A stretch of 64,000 nucleotides of DNA from Fischerella sp. PCC 9605. GTDB taxonomy: Bacteria > Cyanobacteriota > Cyanobacteriia > Cyanobacteriales > Nostocaceae. Where the stretch lies: positions 490,290 to 554,289 of the forward strand of contig NZ_KI912149.1 in NCBI RefSeq assembly GCF_000517105.1, given 5' to 3'. The position numbers and the translations under genes are program-made. Shown here one piece after another: positions 9,054-16,919 of this stretch (position 1 is its first letter; each line of letters opens with the position of its first letter). Under the pieces are notes generated by a model, which worked only from the letters and a program-made list of their open reading frames with translations, ran no database searches and was not told the origin of the DNA.

Positions 9054-9896
9054 ATGACTAAATCTACCTTATCCTCCATGAATCCTAACGAGCGAACCTT
9101 CCGCAATACTCCTTTTTTGGAAATTGAGAATTTAGTCAAGGCTTATCCAAGCAACAATAACGGTGACAAATTTGTCGTTTTAGATGATGTGAATCTTACG
9201 GTGGGCGAAGATGAATATATTTCTGTAATTGGTCACTCTGGTTGTGGTAAATCTACGCTGTTGAAGATTGTAGCAGGCTTAGAAAAAGCAACTTCTGGCT
9301 CAGTACGACTTGATGGTAAAGAAATTCGCAAGCCAGGTGCAGAACGCATGATGGTATTTCAGCACTATTCGCTTTTACCTTGGTTAACAGTGAAGGAAAA
9401 TATTCGCTTAGCTGTGGATGAAGTGTTAAAAAATGCCACTCGTGCAGAAAAAATTAGCATTGTTAACGAACACTTAGCAATGGTGAATTTAACAGCAGCA
9501 GCTGATAAATATCCTGATGAACTTTCGGGCGGTATGAAACAGCGGGTGGGTATTGCCAGAGCATTAGCAATTCGCCCAAAAATGTTATTGATGGATGAAC
9601 CTTTTGGAGCGCTAGATGCATTAACTCGCGGTAAATTGCAGCGGCAAGTATTGGATATTTGGGAAAACCATCGACAAGCAGTTATGATGATTACCCATGA
9701 TGTCGATGAAGCTCTTTATATGTCTGATCGCATTGTATTGATGACTAATGGCCCAGCTGCTAAAATTGGGGAGATATTAGAAGTGCCGTTTTCTCATCCA
9801 CGCGATCGCGCCCAAATGCGAAACTCAAAAGAGTATTACGAACTCCGTAATTACGCTTTGAATTTTTTGGATAAATATTTTACTCAGGATGAGTAA
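9054..9896 (+). CDS. ABC transporter ATPase, NrtD/CmpD/SsuB-like
   Basis: 280 residues. Walker A GHSGCGKST, Q-loop MMVFQHYSLLPW, signature LSGGMKQRVGIARAL, Walker B LLMDEPFGALD and switch His in MMITHDVDEALYMSDR are all present, so the ATPase should be active. It lacks the C-terminal binding-protein-like domain of NrtC/CmpC; as the only ATPase in the operon it would work as a homodimer. The first ATG at 9054 is used; the next is at residue 9. It follows the binding-protein gene after 188 bases and is followed directly by the second riboswitch leader. Confidence 0.9.
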   Translation: MTKSTLSSMNPNERTFRNTPFLEIENLVKAYPSNNNGDKFVVLDDVNLTVGEDEYISVIGHSGCGKSTLLKIVAGLEKATSGSVRLDGKEIRKPGAERMMVFQHYSLLPWLTVKENIRLAVDEVLKNATRAEKISIVNEHLAMVNLTAAADKYPDELSGGMKQRVGIARALAIRPKMLLMDEPFGALDALTRGKLQRQVLDIWENHRQAVMMITHDVDEALYMSDRIVLMTNGPAAKIGEILEVPFSHPRDRAQMRNSKEYYELRNYALNFLDKYFTQDE

Positions 9897-9932
9897 ATGG
9901 CTCTATCGTCTACAATCGTTTTGTAAGTGGGT

Positions 9933-10111
9933 AGCCTAATTCAAATCCAACAAATCTGATTTGGAGCGGAGGAACCAATATTTGGGGCTAATCTTGCGAA
10001 AACAGTGAAGAGTCAAGAGTGAAGAAATTCCTCAACTTTCCTCATTCTTTCTTCTGGAGAGAGACACCTTCCAGTCTTAGCCCGTCAGCTAACTTCGTCG
10101 GCAATGGAAGG
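9933..10111 (+). promoter_or_regulatory. c-di-AMP riboswitch aptamer (ydaO/yuaA class), copy 2
   Basis: Same conserved blocks as copy 1: GGAGCGGAGGAACCA (9963-9977), TTTGGGGCTAATC (9981-9993) and AGCCCGTCAGCTAACTTCG (10079-10097). CCTTCCA (10067-10073) pairs with TGGAAGG (10105-10111). The 5' P1 strand AGCCTA (9933-9938) is conserved but pairs with GTCGGC with a mismatch. A ~65-base insertion rich in GAAG/CTTC extends the peripheral arm. It precedes the universal-stress-like gene and lies downstream of the ABC ATPase gene, so it probably controls a separate unit. Confidence 0.85.
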
Positions 10112-10160
10112 AACCCCGAAAACTTTGGCTGTAATAGCAGTTTGTATAGGGGTTTCTTTT
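10112..10160 (+). terminator. Probable terminator / expression platform of riboswitch 2
   Basis: AACCCC (10112-10117) pairs with GGGGTT (10149-10154), an inner CTG/CAG helix sits in the loop, and TCTTTT follows. The 5' arm starts at the base immediately after the aptamer helix strand TGGAAGG (10105-10111), the layout expected for a ligand-gated terminator. Confidence 0.55.
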
Positions 10161-10467
10161 ACCAATCTGAATCATTAGTCATTAGTCATTGCCCAACAAT
10201 TGTGTACAGATGACCCTTACGGGTACTCTACCTTGAGCCGCGCTGCGCGCGTCTACGCCGTCGCACCCTGCACCGAAGCCGCCCTGTGGGCGTCTACATG
10301 GGGGACTCGGGGCCCCCACGACCGACAGGGAGTGGGGATTGGGGGAGAACAGAACCCCCTATAAGTGCGCGCTGGCTCACAAATGACATAATGACAAATG
10401 ACAAAATCTAAAATTGGTTAACCCGCTTCTTCTTCGTTGTTTATTTTCTGGGAGAGAAGTGAAAGCT
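10161..10467. repeat. Palindromic repeat cluster between riboswitch 2 and its gene
   Basis: 10213-10380 consists of GGGTACTCTACCTTGAGCCG, CGCTGCGCGCGTCTACG and CACCCTGCACCGAAGCC modules. The same modules recur in a longer array at about 18097-18375. They are GC-rich, partly palindromic and non-coding. Their position in the leader means the transcript from riboswitch 2 must run through them. Confidence 0.65.
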
Positions 10468-11112
10468 GTGAACATTAAGCCAATGTTAGTGCGTTTGCAA
10501 AACGCAATGAGTAGAAATGACCTAATTGAGCAAATGGTATTGCTCTGGAACCCAATAACATCTTTTTGCGAGCAAGCTGAATCTGCTAAATCAATCAATT
10601 TGATTGTTGGCTATAACAGTTCTCCTAATAGTCACACAGCCTTGGATATCAGTTTATTGATAGCCCACCAAACACGTCTAGCTACAAAAGCAAACGTTAC
10701 AGTTCAAGCCGTATACGTGTTAGAAGACTATCAAACTGGTGATTTTTTTGATGTATTGCCAAAAAAAGAAGTCGTTAGTAGTGGATTAACCGATCAGATT
10801 CCATTAGACATTTCTGCGAATTCTACATCACAAAGAAGCTGTACCCCCGTTTTAACTCCAACCAATAAGTTCGCAAAAGCTGAGCATATTTTATGGCAAG
10901 CACGTTGTTTGGCTGAGGAATGGCAGAGTTCTTTCAAAGCGCATCTGCGATTTGGTTGCATTGCTGACGAACTGAAAAAAGTTGTGATATCAGAAGCTGC
11001 TACTTTACTGTTATTAGGCTGCAACTCAGCTAAACATCCAATTGTCAAAAAACTTGGTTCTAATTTCCCTTGTGCTGTGCTGGGTATACCCACTTCTATT
11101 GATGGACAATGA
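10468..11112 (+). CDS. Universal-stress-protein-like protein
   Basis: 214 residues from a GTG at 10468, chosen because GGGAGAG lies 11 bases upstream; GTG 10459, TTG 10414 or ATG 10483 are alternatives. Residues ~45-80 (INLIVGYNSSPNSHTALDIS...) and the C-terminal LLLLGCNSAKHPIVKKL..FPCAVLGIP resemble the first strand and the nucleotide-loop region of UspA-fold proteins, though the usual GxxGxxxxxxxxxGS loop is degenerate. It lies behind a c-di-AMP riboswitch and ahead of a permease gene; such small Usp-like proteins often regulate neighbouring transporters. A hairpin at 11261-11287 ends the transcript. Confidence 0.6.
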   Translation: MNIKPMLVRLQNAMSRNDLIEQMVLLWNPITSFCEQAESAKSINLIVGYNSSPNSHTALDISLLIAHQTRLATKANVTVQAVYVLEDYQTGDFFDVLPKKEVVSSGLTDQIPLDISANSTSQRSCTPVLTPTNKFAKAEHILWQARCLAEEWQSSFKAHLRFGCIADELKKVVISEAATLLLLGCNSAKHPIVKKLGSNFPCAVLGIPTSIDGQ

Positions 11113-11455
11113 TATTAAGATAGCTGCTTTTCTTCAAAGTTAGTTTGTGCTATCTCCAAAACTCATTGTAAGCTTTTGAATTGTGCGAATAAGGTCTAAA
11201 ATTTTTCGCTCATGGGTTTAAATTAGGGTGAATCACTAGTCATAATCATGCTACAAAAAAAGCTATCTAGTATAGATGGCTTTTTTAGTTTACTATCCGA
11301 ATATATTCATCCTATTTGAGTTGTAAGGATATTCATTGTAGTTGTTGATGGTTAATAGTTGATAATTGATTTAAAGAACAAACATCAACAAAGATATAAT
11401 GTTTCATAAATAATTTTTGATGAGTATAATTTTAATTTAATTTAGGTAAAATCTT
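11113..11455. other. Spacer between Usp-like gene and permease
   Basis: Contains the terminator hairpin at 11261-11287 and an AT-rich stretch up to the permease start. No riboswitch motif is repeated here, so the permease probably has its own promoter in 11290-11450; I could not pick out a convincing -10/-35 pair. Confidence 0.4.
11261..11287 (+). terminator. Rho-independent terminator
   Basis: AGCTATCTA pairs with TAGATGGCT around a 2-3 base loop, followed by six Ts. It lies 150 bases after the Usp-like gene and separates it from the SLC13-type permease. Confidence 0.75.
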
Positions 11456-12793
11456 ATGGAAAACTGGCAAGCTATTCTGAGTATTTTCACATTTATCTGT
11501 GTCATTTTCTTAATCATGACAGAGTGGGTTCATCTAACAATTGCTGCTTTGTTAGGAGCCTTGTTATTGGTATTTACCAACGTCATGACTTTAGAAGATG
11601 CGATTGGCTACATAGGCAATAGTCATGGCACACTCGGTTTATTCTTTGGTGTCATGGTACTGGTGCGAGCATTTGAACCGACAAAGATATTTGAATATCT
11701 AGCTACTCAGATAGTTCTGTTAGCTAAAGGAGAAGGAAAACGTCTTTTACTAGGGATTGTGGCGATTACTACTCCCATTTGTGCAGTTTTACCCAATGCG
11801 ACAACAGTAATGTTGTTAGCCCCTTTAATTCCACCAATAGCGGAAGAAGTAGGCATTAATTTTGTTCCATTATTAATTTTGATGGTATTCATTGCTAATA
11901 GTGCCGGATTATTAACAATAGTTGGCGACCCAGCAACGTTTATTGTTGGTGATGCCATCAATTTGAGCTTTACAGATTATCTATGGCGCTTAAGTTTAGG
12001 TGGAGCGATCGCAGTTCTTACCGTGATGGTAACTCTACCATTTTTATTCCGCAAAATTTGGAAGACAAAACTAGACGATTTAGAACATTTACCACATCCA
12101 CAAATCAATCATCCAGGTGTTTTAACTGTGGGTGCATTTATAGTAGCTTTCGTGCTGCTGTTTTTTGTGATCGGAGAATCTCTACCAACTCCGATGTCAC
12201 CAGCTGCTGTGGCTTTATTAGGAGCAGCTTTAGCAATGCTTCTATCACATCAGAGCAAAATTGACACTGTTCACAATATTTTGCGCGATGTAGATTGGAG
12301 TACACTAATATTTTTTATGAGTATATTCGTGTTAATTGGAGGTCTAGAAAAAACAGGTGTAATTAGCAGTGTCTCAGGCATATTGTCGGCAATTTTGGGA
12401 ACAAATATTATTTTGGGTTCCCTGGTTCTACTATTTTTTGTAGGGTTATTGTCTAGCGTAGTTCCCAATATTCCCTTGGTAGTGGCGATGGTGCCTTTAC
12501 TCAAACAGTATCTTGTCAACGTTGGCTTAGCACCAGCAGAAGTTCTCACACCAGACTTTCAAGGACAGTTTCCCCCAGAAGTCTTACCACTGTTTTACGC
12601 GATGATGTTTGGTGCTACTTTGGGAGGCAATGGCACCTTGGTAGGAGCATCATCTAACATCGTAGCGGCAGGAATTTCTGAGCAACACGGACGTCGCATT
12701 TCCTTCAAAACTTTTCTGCACTACGGCATACCAGTGATGCTGCTGCAACTATTGACTGCATCATTATATGTTTTGATCCGCTTTTTGCTTTAG
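11456..12793 (+). CDS. ArsB/NhaD-type (SLC13-like) ion permease
   Basis: 445 residues with about 11-12 membrane helices spread over the full length. Family marks include the two inverted-repeat re-entrant loops: NATTVMLLAPL..PP (around 120-130) and GATLGGNGTLVGASSNIVA (around 385-405), typical of ArsB/NhaD/P-protein and SLC13 carriers. Possible substrates are Na+/H+, dicarboxylates, sulfate or arsenite; sequence alone does not decide. It follows the riboswitch-led Usp-like gene but is separated from it by a terminator, so co-regulation is possible but not shown. Confidence 0.85.
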   Translation: MENWQAILSIFTFICVIFLIMTEWVHLTIAALLGALLLVFTNVMTLEDAIGYIGNSHGTLGLFFGVMVLVRAFEPTKIFEYLATQIVLLAKGEGKRLLLGIVAITTPICAVLPNATTVMLLAPLIPPIAEEVGINFVPLLILMVFIANSAGLLTIVGDPATFIVGDAINLSFTDYLWRLSLGGAIAVLTVMVTLPFLFRKIWKTKLDDLEHLPHPQINHPGVLTVGAFIVAFVLLFFVIGESLPTPMSPAAVALLGAALAMLLSHQSKIDTVHNILRDVDWSTLIFFMSIFVLIGGLEKTGVISSVSGILSAILGTNIILGSLVLLFFVGLLSSVVPNIPLVVAMVPLLKQYLVNVGLAPAEVLTPDFQGQFPPEVLPLFYAMMFGATLGGNGTLVGASSNIVAAGISEQHGRRISFKTFLHYGIPVMLLQLLTASLYVLIRFLL

Positions 12794-13304
12794 GAAGGCA
12801 GTAATACAGCGGATCGGCTGGCAGAAGCAAGAAGCCAGGAAACAGAAGAAATATATTATTTTCCCCACTTCCTTGCTGTTTCTATGCAGTGGGGGATTAT
12901 TTTTGTTCAGATTAAAAGCAAAAACATTAGGGGCTGTAAAACTAGCCCTTTCAAGGTGTAATGTATTTTTCTTGGTGTCTTAGTGTCTTTGTGGTGAAAA
13001 AATTGACTTTTGAACCACCAAGGCACTAAGACACAAAGGTGAAAAGTTCAAAATTCGGGAAATTTTTGGAGGATTTTTACTCACCTTGAAAGGGCTAGGG
13101 CTGTAAAACCCTGCTATAACTACAGTTCAACCAACGTTAATATATATTTCTATTTTTTCGGGATACTATTTATTGCTTGATGCTTGGATGTTACGCTAGA
13201 AAGTGATACTTTAATTTAAGATTTACGGCAATAGCAATATATCGCCGAAATGTGATAAAAAACTCTAAGTATAACAAATCTAAACCTGACAAAGGGCTGG
13301 AAAT
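12794..13304. other. Spacer containing a MITE-like element
   Basis: Apart from the element at 12931-13109 described separately, the region holds a short inverted repeat near 12855-12895 (CCCCAC.../...GTGGGG) that may terminate the permease transcript, and an AT-rich tract before the gene at 13305. No gene seen. Confidence 0.5.
12931..13109. mobile_element. MITE-like element with 16-base TIRs and 12-base flanking direct repeats
   Basis: A perfect terminal inverted repeat TAGCCCTTTCAAGGTG (12943-12958, with its complement at 13082-13097) is bordered directly on both sides by GGGCTGTAAAAC (12931-12942 and 13098-13109). Inside is a second inverted repeat of the TTGGTGTCTTAGTG family (12971-12996 / 13014-13039). 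There is no coding capacity. The order direct repeat, inverted repeat, hairpin, inverted repeat, direct repeat is that of a non-autonomous transposable element. Confidence 0.65.
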
Positions 13305-13907
13305 ATGAGTTCGCTAGAAGGAGAAGATTTCAATCATAATTTTACAGACTCCATGCCAGGGAGTTTAGTTCAAAGCACAAATAAGCCCGCATTTAGTAAT
13401 AATTTTAGCGAAATTAGTAGCTTAGAGAAAGTCAGAGATATTCTTTTCGGTGGCCAGATGCGGGAATTGGAAAAAAAATTTACCCGTATAGAAGAGCGGC
13501 TGGTGAAAGAATGTACTAATTTACGCGATGAGACTAAAAAACGTTTAGATTATCTGGAAAACTACATCAAAAATGAGGTGGAAGCTTTAACTGAGCAAAT
13601 CAAAAGTGAACAATCAAAACGAGATGAAGCAGTCAAAGCACTGAGTGAAGATCAAAAAAATATAAACATTTCTTTAGAAAAAAAACTTACTCAGATTGAT
13701 GAACAAACGTCTATAAAAGGGCGAGAGTTACGCGAACAGATTCTCAATCAATCTCAAAGCTTACAGGATGACATTCGCCAAAAATACGAAGAAATATTGG
13801 CGCTGTTGCAACGAGAAGCCCAAGAGTTACGTACAGAAAAAACCGATCGCTCCACTCTTGCTGCTATGTTCACAGAATTAGCAATACGACTTAACTCCAA
13901 ACAATAA
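13305..13907 (+). CDS. Coiled-coil protein, first gene of the GTPase signalling set
   Basis: 200 residues, almost wholly helical: from about residue 40 to 190 it is a heptad-patterned, charged coiled coil (LEKKFTRIEERLVKECTNLR, LDYLENYIKNEVEALTEQI and so on) without signal peptide or membrane helix. The segment SSLEKVRDILFGGQMRELEKKF resembles ELNELRSLLLGVESTQLSKL at the start of the next gene's protein, suggesting a shared docking motif. It is probably a cytoplasmic scaffold for the downstream OmpA-like protein and GTPase. The gene is 247 bases ahead of the next one, so co-transcription is likely but not certain. No family recognised with confidence. Confidence 0.65.
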   Translation: MSSLEGEDFNHNFTDSMPGSLVQSTNKPAFSNNFSEISSLEKVRDILFGGQMRELEKKFTRIEERLVKECTNLRDETKKRLDYLENYIKNEVEALTEQIKSEQSKRDEAVKALSEDQKNINISLEKKLTQIDEQTSIKGRELREQILNQSQSLQDDIRQKYEEILALLQREAQELRTEKTDRSTLAAMFTELAIRLNSKQ

Positions 13908-14154
13908 ACCTCTTGCAAAAGTGAGTTTTTGAAAATGCAACCACAGATGAACACAAATTAACACAGATGTAGGTGATTGATGATTGGTAATTGGTAGTTT
14001 TATTTCCCATTACCCATTACCTATTACCTATTCCATCTGTGTGTATCTGTGTTCGATAATATTCTCTTAGCCGAATTTTACAATAAATTTATACAGAGAA
14101 ATTGGGTAGGGCAGCACAATTAAAAATTAAATGTGAATTGCGGGGATTTGGGTA

Positions 14155-15966
14155 ATGAGTGAATATTCTCGGAATGAATTAACGCAAAAACCCCCCGAAG
14201 TTTCTAATGGCACAAAGCATCAGCAGGACTTCTCTGCTAATAACAATCATATAGAAGCCAGTGATGAACTAAATGAACTTCGCAGTTTGCTTTTGGGTGT
14301 TGAATCTACTCAACTTAGCAAGCTATATGAGCGATTAGAAAACCCTCAAATTCAAGCAGAAGATGTCAGTCGTCTGCTTCCAGAAGCTGTGATTTTGCGG
14401 ACAATCCAAGACAAGCAGCTAGCTGAAGCGATGGTTCCGACAGTTGAGCAAGCGATTCAATCTTCTGTTAAACAAGATTTAAATGTTCTTTCCGAGGCGT
14501 TTTTTCCTATTATCGGGCCAGCGACTCGTAAAGCGATCGCCACAGCTTTGGATGAAATGATTCAATCTTTGAATCAAACGCTGGAACATAGTGTGTCACC
14601 ACAGAGTTTTAAGTGGAGACTAGAAGCGCGACAGACAGGTAAAACATTTGCCGAAGTTGTACTGCTGCGTACGCTGATTTACCGAGTGGAACAGATATTC
14701 TTGATCCACAAAAAAACCGGATTGTTGCTGCAACACATACTAGCACCACGAGTAGCTGCTCAAGATCCCGATTTGGTTTCAGCGATGTTGACGGCTATCC
14801 AAGATTTTGTCAAAGACTCTTTCAACACCGAAAGAGGTGAGGCGCTGCAAAGTTTGCAGTTTGGAGAACTGACTATTTGGATTGAAGAAGGGCCGCAAGC
14901 GGTATTAGCAGGTATTATTCGAGGGAATGCTCCCCAAGAATTAAGATTAGTTTTTCAAGAAGCTATAGAAAAAATCCATCTGAAACTGGGTAGAGAACTT
15001 AATGCTTTTACAGGTGAAACAGAGCCATTTATAGCTAGCAAACCCTATCTAGAAGCCTGTTTGCAAGCAAGGTACAATATTCCACCCAAGAAAAATTATG
15101 CTTATGCATGGAGTTTGTTGGGTGCGATCGCGATCGCTTTAGGTACATGGGGATTTTTTGCTATTAGAGGACAACTACGCTGGAGTGCATATCTAGACAC
15201 GCTTAACTCTCAACCAGGAATAGTTGTTATTAAAACCGAACGGCGACACGGAAAACATTTCATTTCCGGAATGCGCGATCCGCTAGCTACAGATCCCAAT
15301 CTGTTGATGAAAAAAGCAAAAATTAATCCCAAAACAGTTATCAGTCAGTGGGAGCCTTATTTATCATTTGAATCGCAAATAACTGCCAAAAGAGCAAAAC
15401 AATTGCTGCAAGCTCCCAAAACAGTATCTTTTAAAGTTGATGAAAACCATATTCTTTACGCCAGTGGAACCGCACCGCATCAGTGGATTTTAGAAGCAAG
15501 AAAATTATGGCGTTTTATACCTGGTGTGACTCGATATGTTGATAAAGATGTAGTTGAATTAGAACAACAGCAATTGCAGTCCTACAAAAAACAAATTGAG
15601 CAAGAAATGCTCTTGTTTTCAGAAGGAACTACAGAATTATTACCAGGTGAAAGCAATAAGTTAGCAAATCTAGTTCCAGCGATCCAGAGAATTTCAACCC
15701 TTAGCACATCTTTGGGTAAAGATGTACGGATTGAAATCACAGGACATACAAATACAACTGGAACAGAACAAAGCAATATGATACTCAGCCAAGCCCGCGC
15801 CCAGAAAATTTTAGCTTATTTAAAATCCCAAGGCATCAAGACAAGCAATTTTACCACTGTAGGAGTGGGTTCAAATCAACCTGTACCAAGAGCATTAACA
15901 GAACAGGATAAACAAGTTAACCGCAGGGTATCTTTTCAGGTATTCTTGATTGATGCCCGTAACTGA
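14155..15966 (+). CDS. Inner-membrane protein with periplasmic OmpA-like peptidoglycan-binding domain
   Basis: 603 residues. Residues 1-310 are predicted cytoplasmic and helical; one membrane helix lies at ~315-335 (YAWSLLGAIAIALGTWGFFAI); a BON-like region follows (~375-470); the C-terminal ~120 residues are an OmpA domain with ITGHTNTTGTEQSNMILSQARA and the closing NRRVSFQVF. That domain normally grips peptidoglycan, so the protein ties a large cytoplasmic platform to the wall. The cytoplasmic part begins with a motif shared with the upstream coiled-coil protein. A Ras-like GTPase gene begins 14 bases downstream, so a link between GTPase state and the envelope is a reasonable inference. Confidence 0.8.
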   Translation: MSEYSRNELTQKPPEVSNGTKHQQDFSANNNHIEASDELNELRSLLLGVESTQLSKLYERLENPQIQAEDVSRLLPEAVILRTIQDKQLAEAMVPTVEQAIQSSVKQDLNVLSEAFFPIIGPATRKAIATALDEMIQSLNQTLEHSVSPQSFKWRLEARQTGKTFAEVVLLRTLIYRVEQIFLIHKKTGLLLQHILAPRVAAQDPDLVSAMLTAIQDFVKDSFNTERGEALQSLQFGELTIWIEEGPQAVLAGIIRGNAPQELRLVFQEAIEKIHLKLGRELNAFTGETEPFIASKPYLEACLQARYNIPPKKNYAYAWSLLGAIAIALGTWGFFAIRGQLRWSAYLDTLNSQPGIVVIKTERRHGKHFISGMRDPLATDPNLLMKKAKINPKTVISQWEPYLSFESQITAKRAKQLLQAPKTVSFKVDENHILYASGTAPHQWILEARKLWRFIPGVTRYVDKDVVELEQQQLQSYKKQIEQEMLLFSEGTTELLPGESNKLANLVPAIQRISTLSTSLGKDVRIEITGHTNTTGTEQSNMILSQARAQKILAYLKSQGIKTSNFTTVGVGSNQPVPRALTEQDKQVNRRVSFQVFLIDARN

Positions 15967-15980
15967 AGGAATAACTGCTC

Positions 15981-16478
15981 ATGCTGCAAAAAAAGATTTG
16001 CATGGTAGGTGCGTTTGCGACTGGTAAAACTAGTTTAGTGGGGAGGTTTGTTTATAGTATTTTTTCCGAAAAATATCAAACGACAGTTGGTGTCAAAATT
16101 GATAAAAAAACAATAAATATTCAAGGTAAAGATTTAAACCTTATCCTTTGGGATTTATATGGCGAAGACGAATTCCAGAAAGTGCGGATGTCCTACTTGC
16201 GTGGTTCTTCTGGTTATTTATTAGTAGTGGATGGAACCAGAAAAAACACTCTTGAAAAAGCTTTTAATTTACAAATTAAGGTAGAAGACACTATTGGTAA
16301 AGTACCCTTTATTCTTGTACTGAATAAATGGGATTTAACAGATGAATGGGAAATTGCTGATGTTGAAATAAACGAAGTGCTACAGAGGGGCTGGACTGTA
16401 ATTAAAACTAGCGCTAAAACTGGTTTGGGTGTAGAAGAGATTTTCCAAACTCTTGCTCAAAAAATTTTGGAGGCATAG
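15981..16478 (+). CDS. Rab/Ras-like small GTPase
   Basis: 165 residues, a complete small G domain with no extra domains. G1 is GAFATGKT (residues 10-17), the G2 threonine lies in YQTTVG (32-37), G3 is WDLYGEDE (57-64), G4 NKWD (115-118) and G5 TSAKTG. The motif order and WDxxG resemble Rab proteins more than MglA or Era; the catalytic Gln after DxxG is Glu62, so intrinsic hydrolysis may be altered. No lipidation Cys at the C-terminus. The next gene's ATG directly follows its stop codon, so the two are surely co-translated. Partner GAP or GEF unknown; the PAS-like and kinase neighbours are candidates. Confidence 0.9.
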   Translation: MLQKKICMVGAFATGKTSLVGRFVYSIFSEKYQTTVGVKIDKKTINIQGKDLNLILWDLYGEDEFQKVRMSYLRGSSGYLLVVDGTRKNTLEKAFNLQIKVEDTIGKVPFILVLNKWDLTDEWEIADVEINEVLQRGWTVIKTSAKTGLGVEEIFQTLAQKILEA

Positions 16479-16880
16479 ATGCCAAATTTTCCCAACTCCA
16501 TCATAAACTATACGATGAATCTGATGGTAGAGACTCGCTCTCTTGCGTATCTTTTAGTGAACAAAGATGGCTGCCTATCGGCTTGGGGTGGTAAGCTAGC
16601 AGCATACGGAGTGCAGAACCTACAAAAAGATGAGAATGTAGGGCAGCAAGTTTTTTTTCTAGAAGGTCTTTTACCTCTGGATGACTTTCCCTTATTTCTA
16701 CCTCGGATAAAAACCGAATACGGAATTTGTGCAGATGTGCATCTGTTCCCCTCAGAGGAGGGAGACTGGGTGTTACTTTTAGATGCAACTTTAGAAGAAA
16801 TGCAGCTCTCACTTATTCAACAACAAACAAATAATTCTATCCTGATACAAGAAAAATTAGCGAGAATTTTAAATCCATAA
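16479..16880 (+). CDS. Small PAS-like protein next to the Ras-like GTPase
   Basis: 133 residues; the start immediately follows the GTPase stop and has GGAGG upstream. The pattern YLLVNKDGCLSAWGGKLAAYG, then FFLEGLLPLDD, then EGDWVLLLDATLEEMQLSLIQQQTN matches the beta-strand and loop order of a PAS fold ending in a coiled linker. It may sense a ligand or act as an adaptor between the GTPase and the histidine kinase encoded 39 bases later. A roadblock/longin-type partner fold is an alternative I cannot exclude. Confidence 0.6.
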   Translation: MPNFPNSIINYTMNLMVETRSLAYLLVNKDGCLSAWGGKLAAYGVQNLQKDENVGQQVFFLEGLLPLDDFPLFLPRIKTEYGICADVHLFPSEEGDWVLLLDATLEEMQLSLIQQQTNNSILIQEKLARILNP

Positions 16881-16919
16881 ATTTCAACCACTATTAATTG
16901 ACTTCGACTTGTGAGAATC

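Noticed and set aside
10019..10213. 64-residue open frame
   Set aside because: It overlaps the conserved core and terminator of the second c-di-AMP riboswitch.
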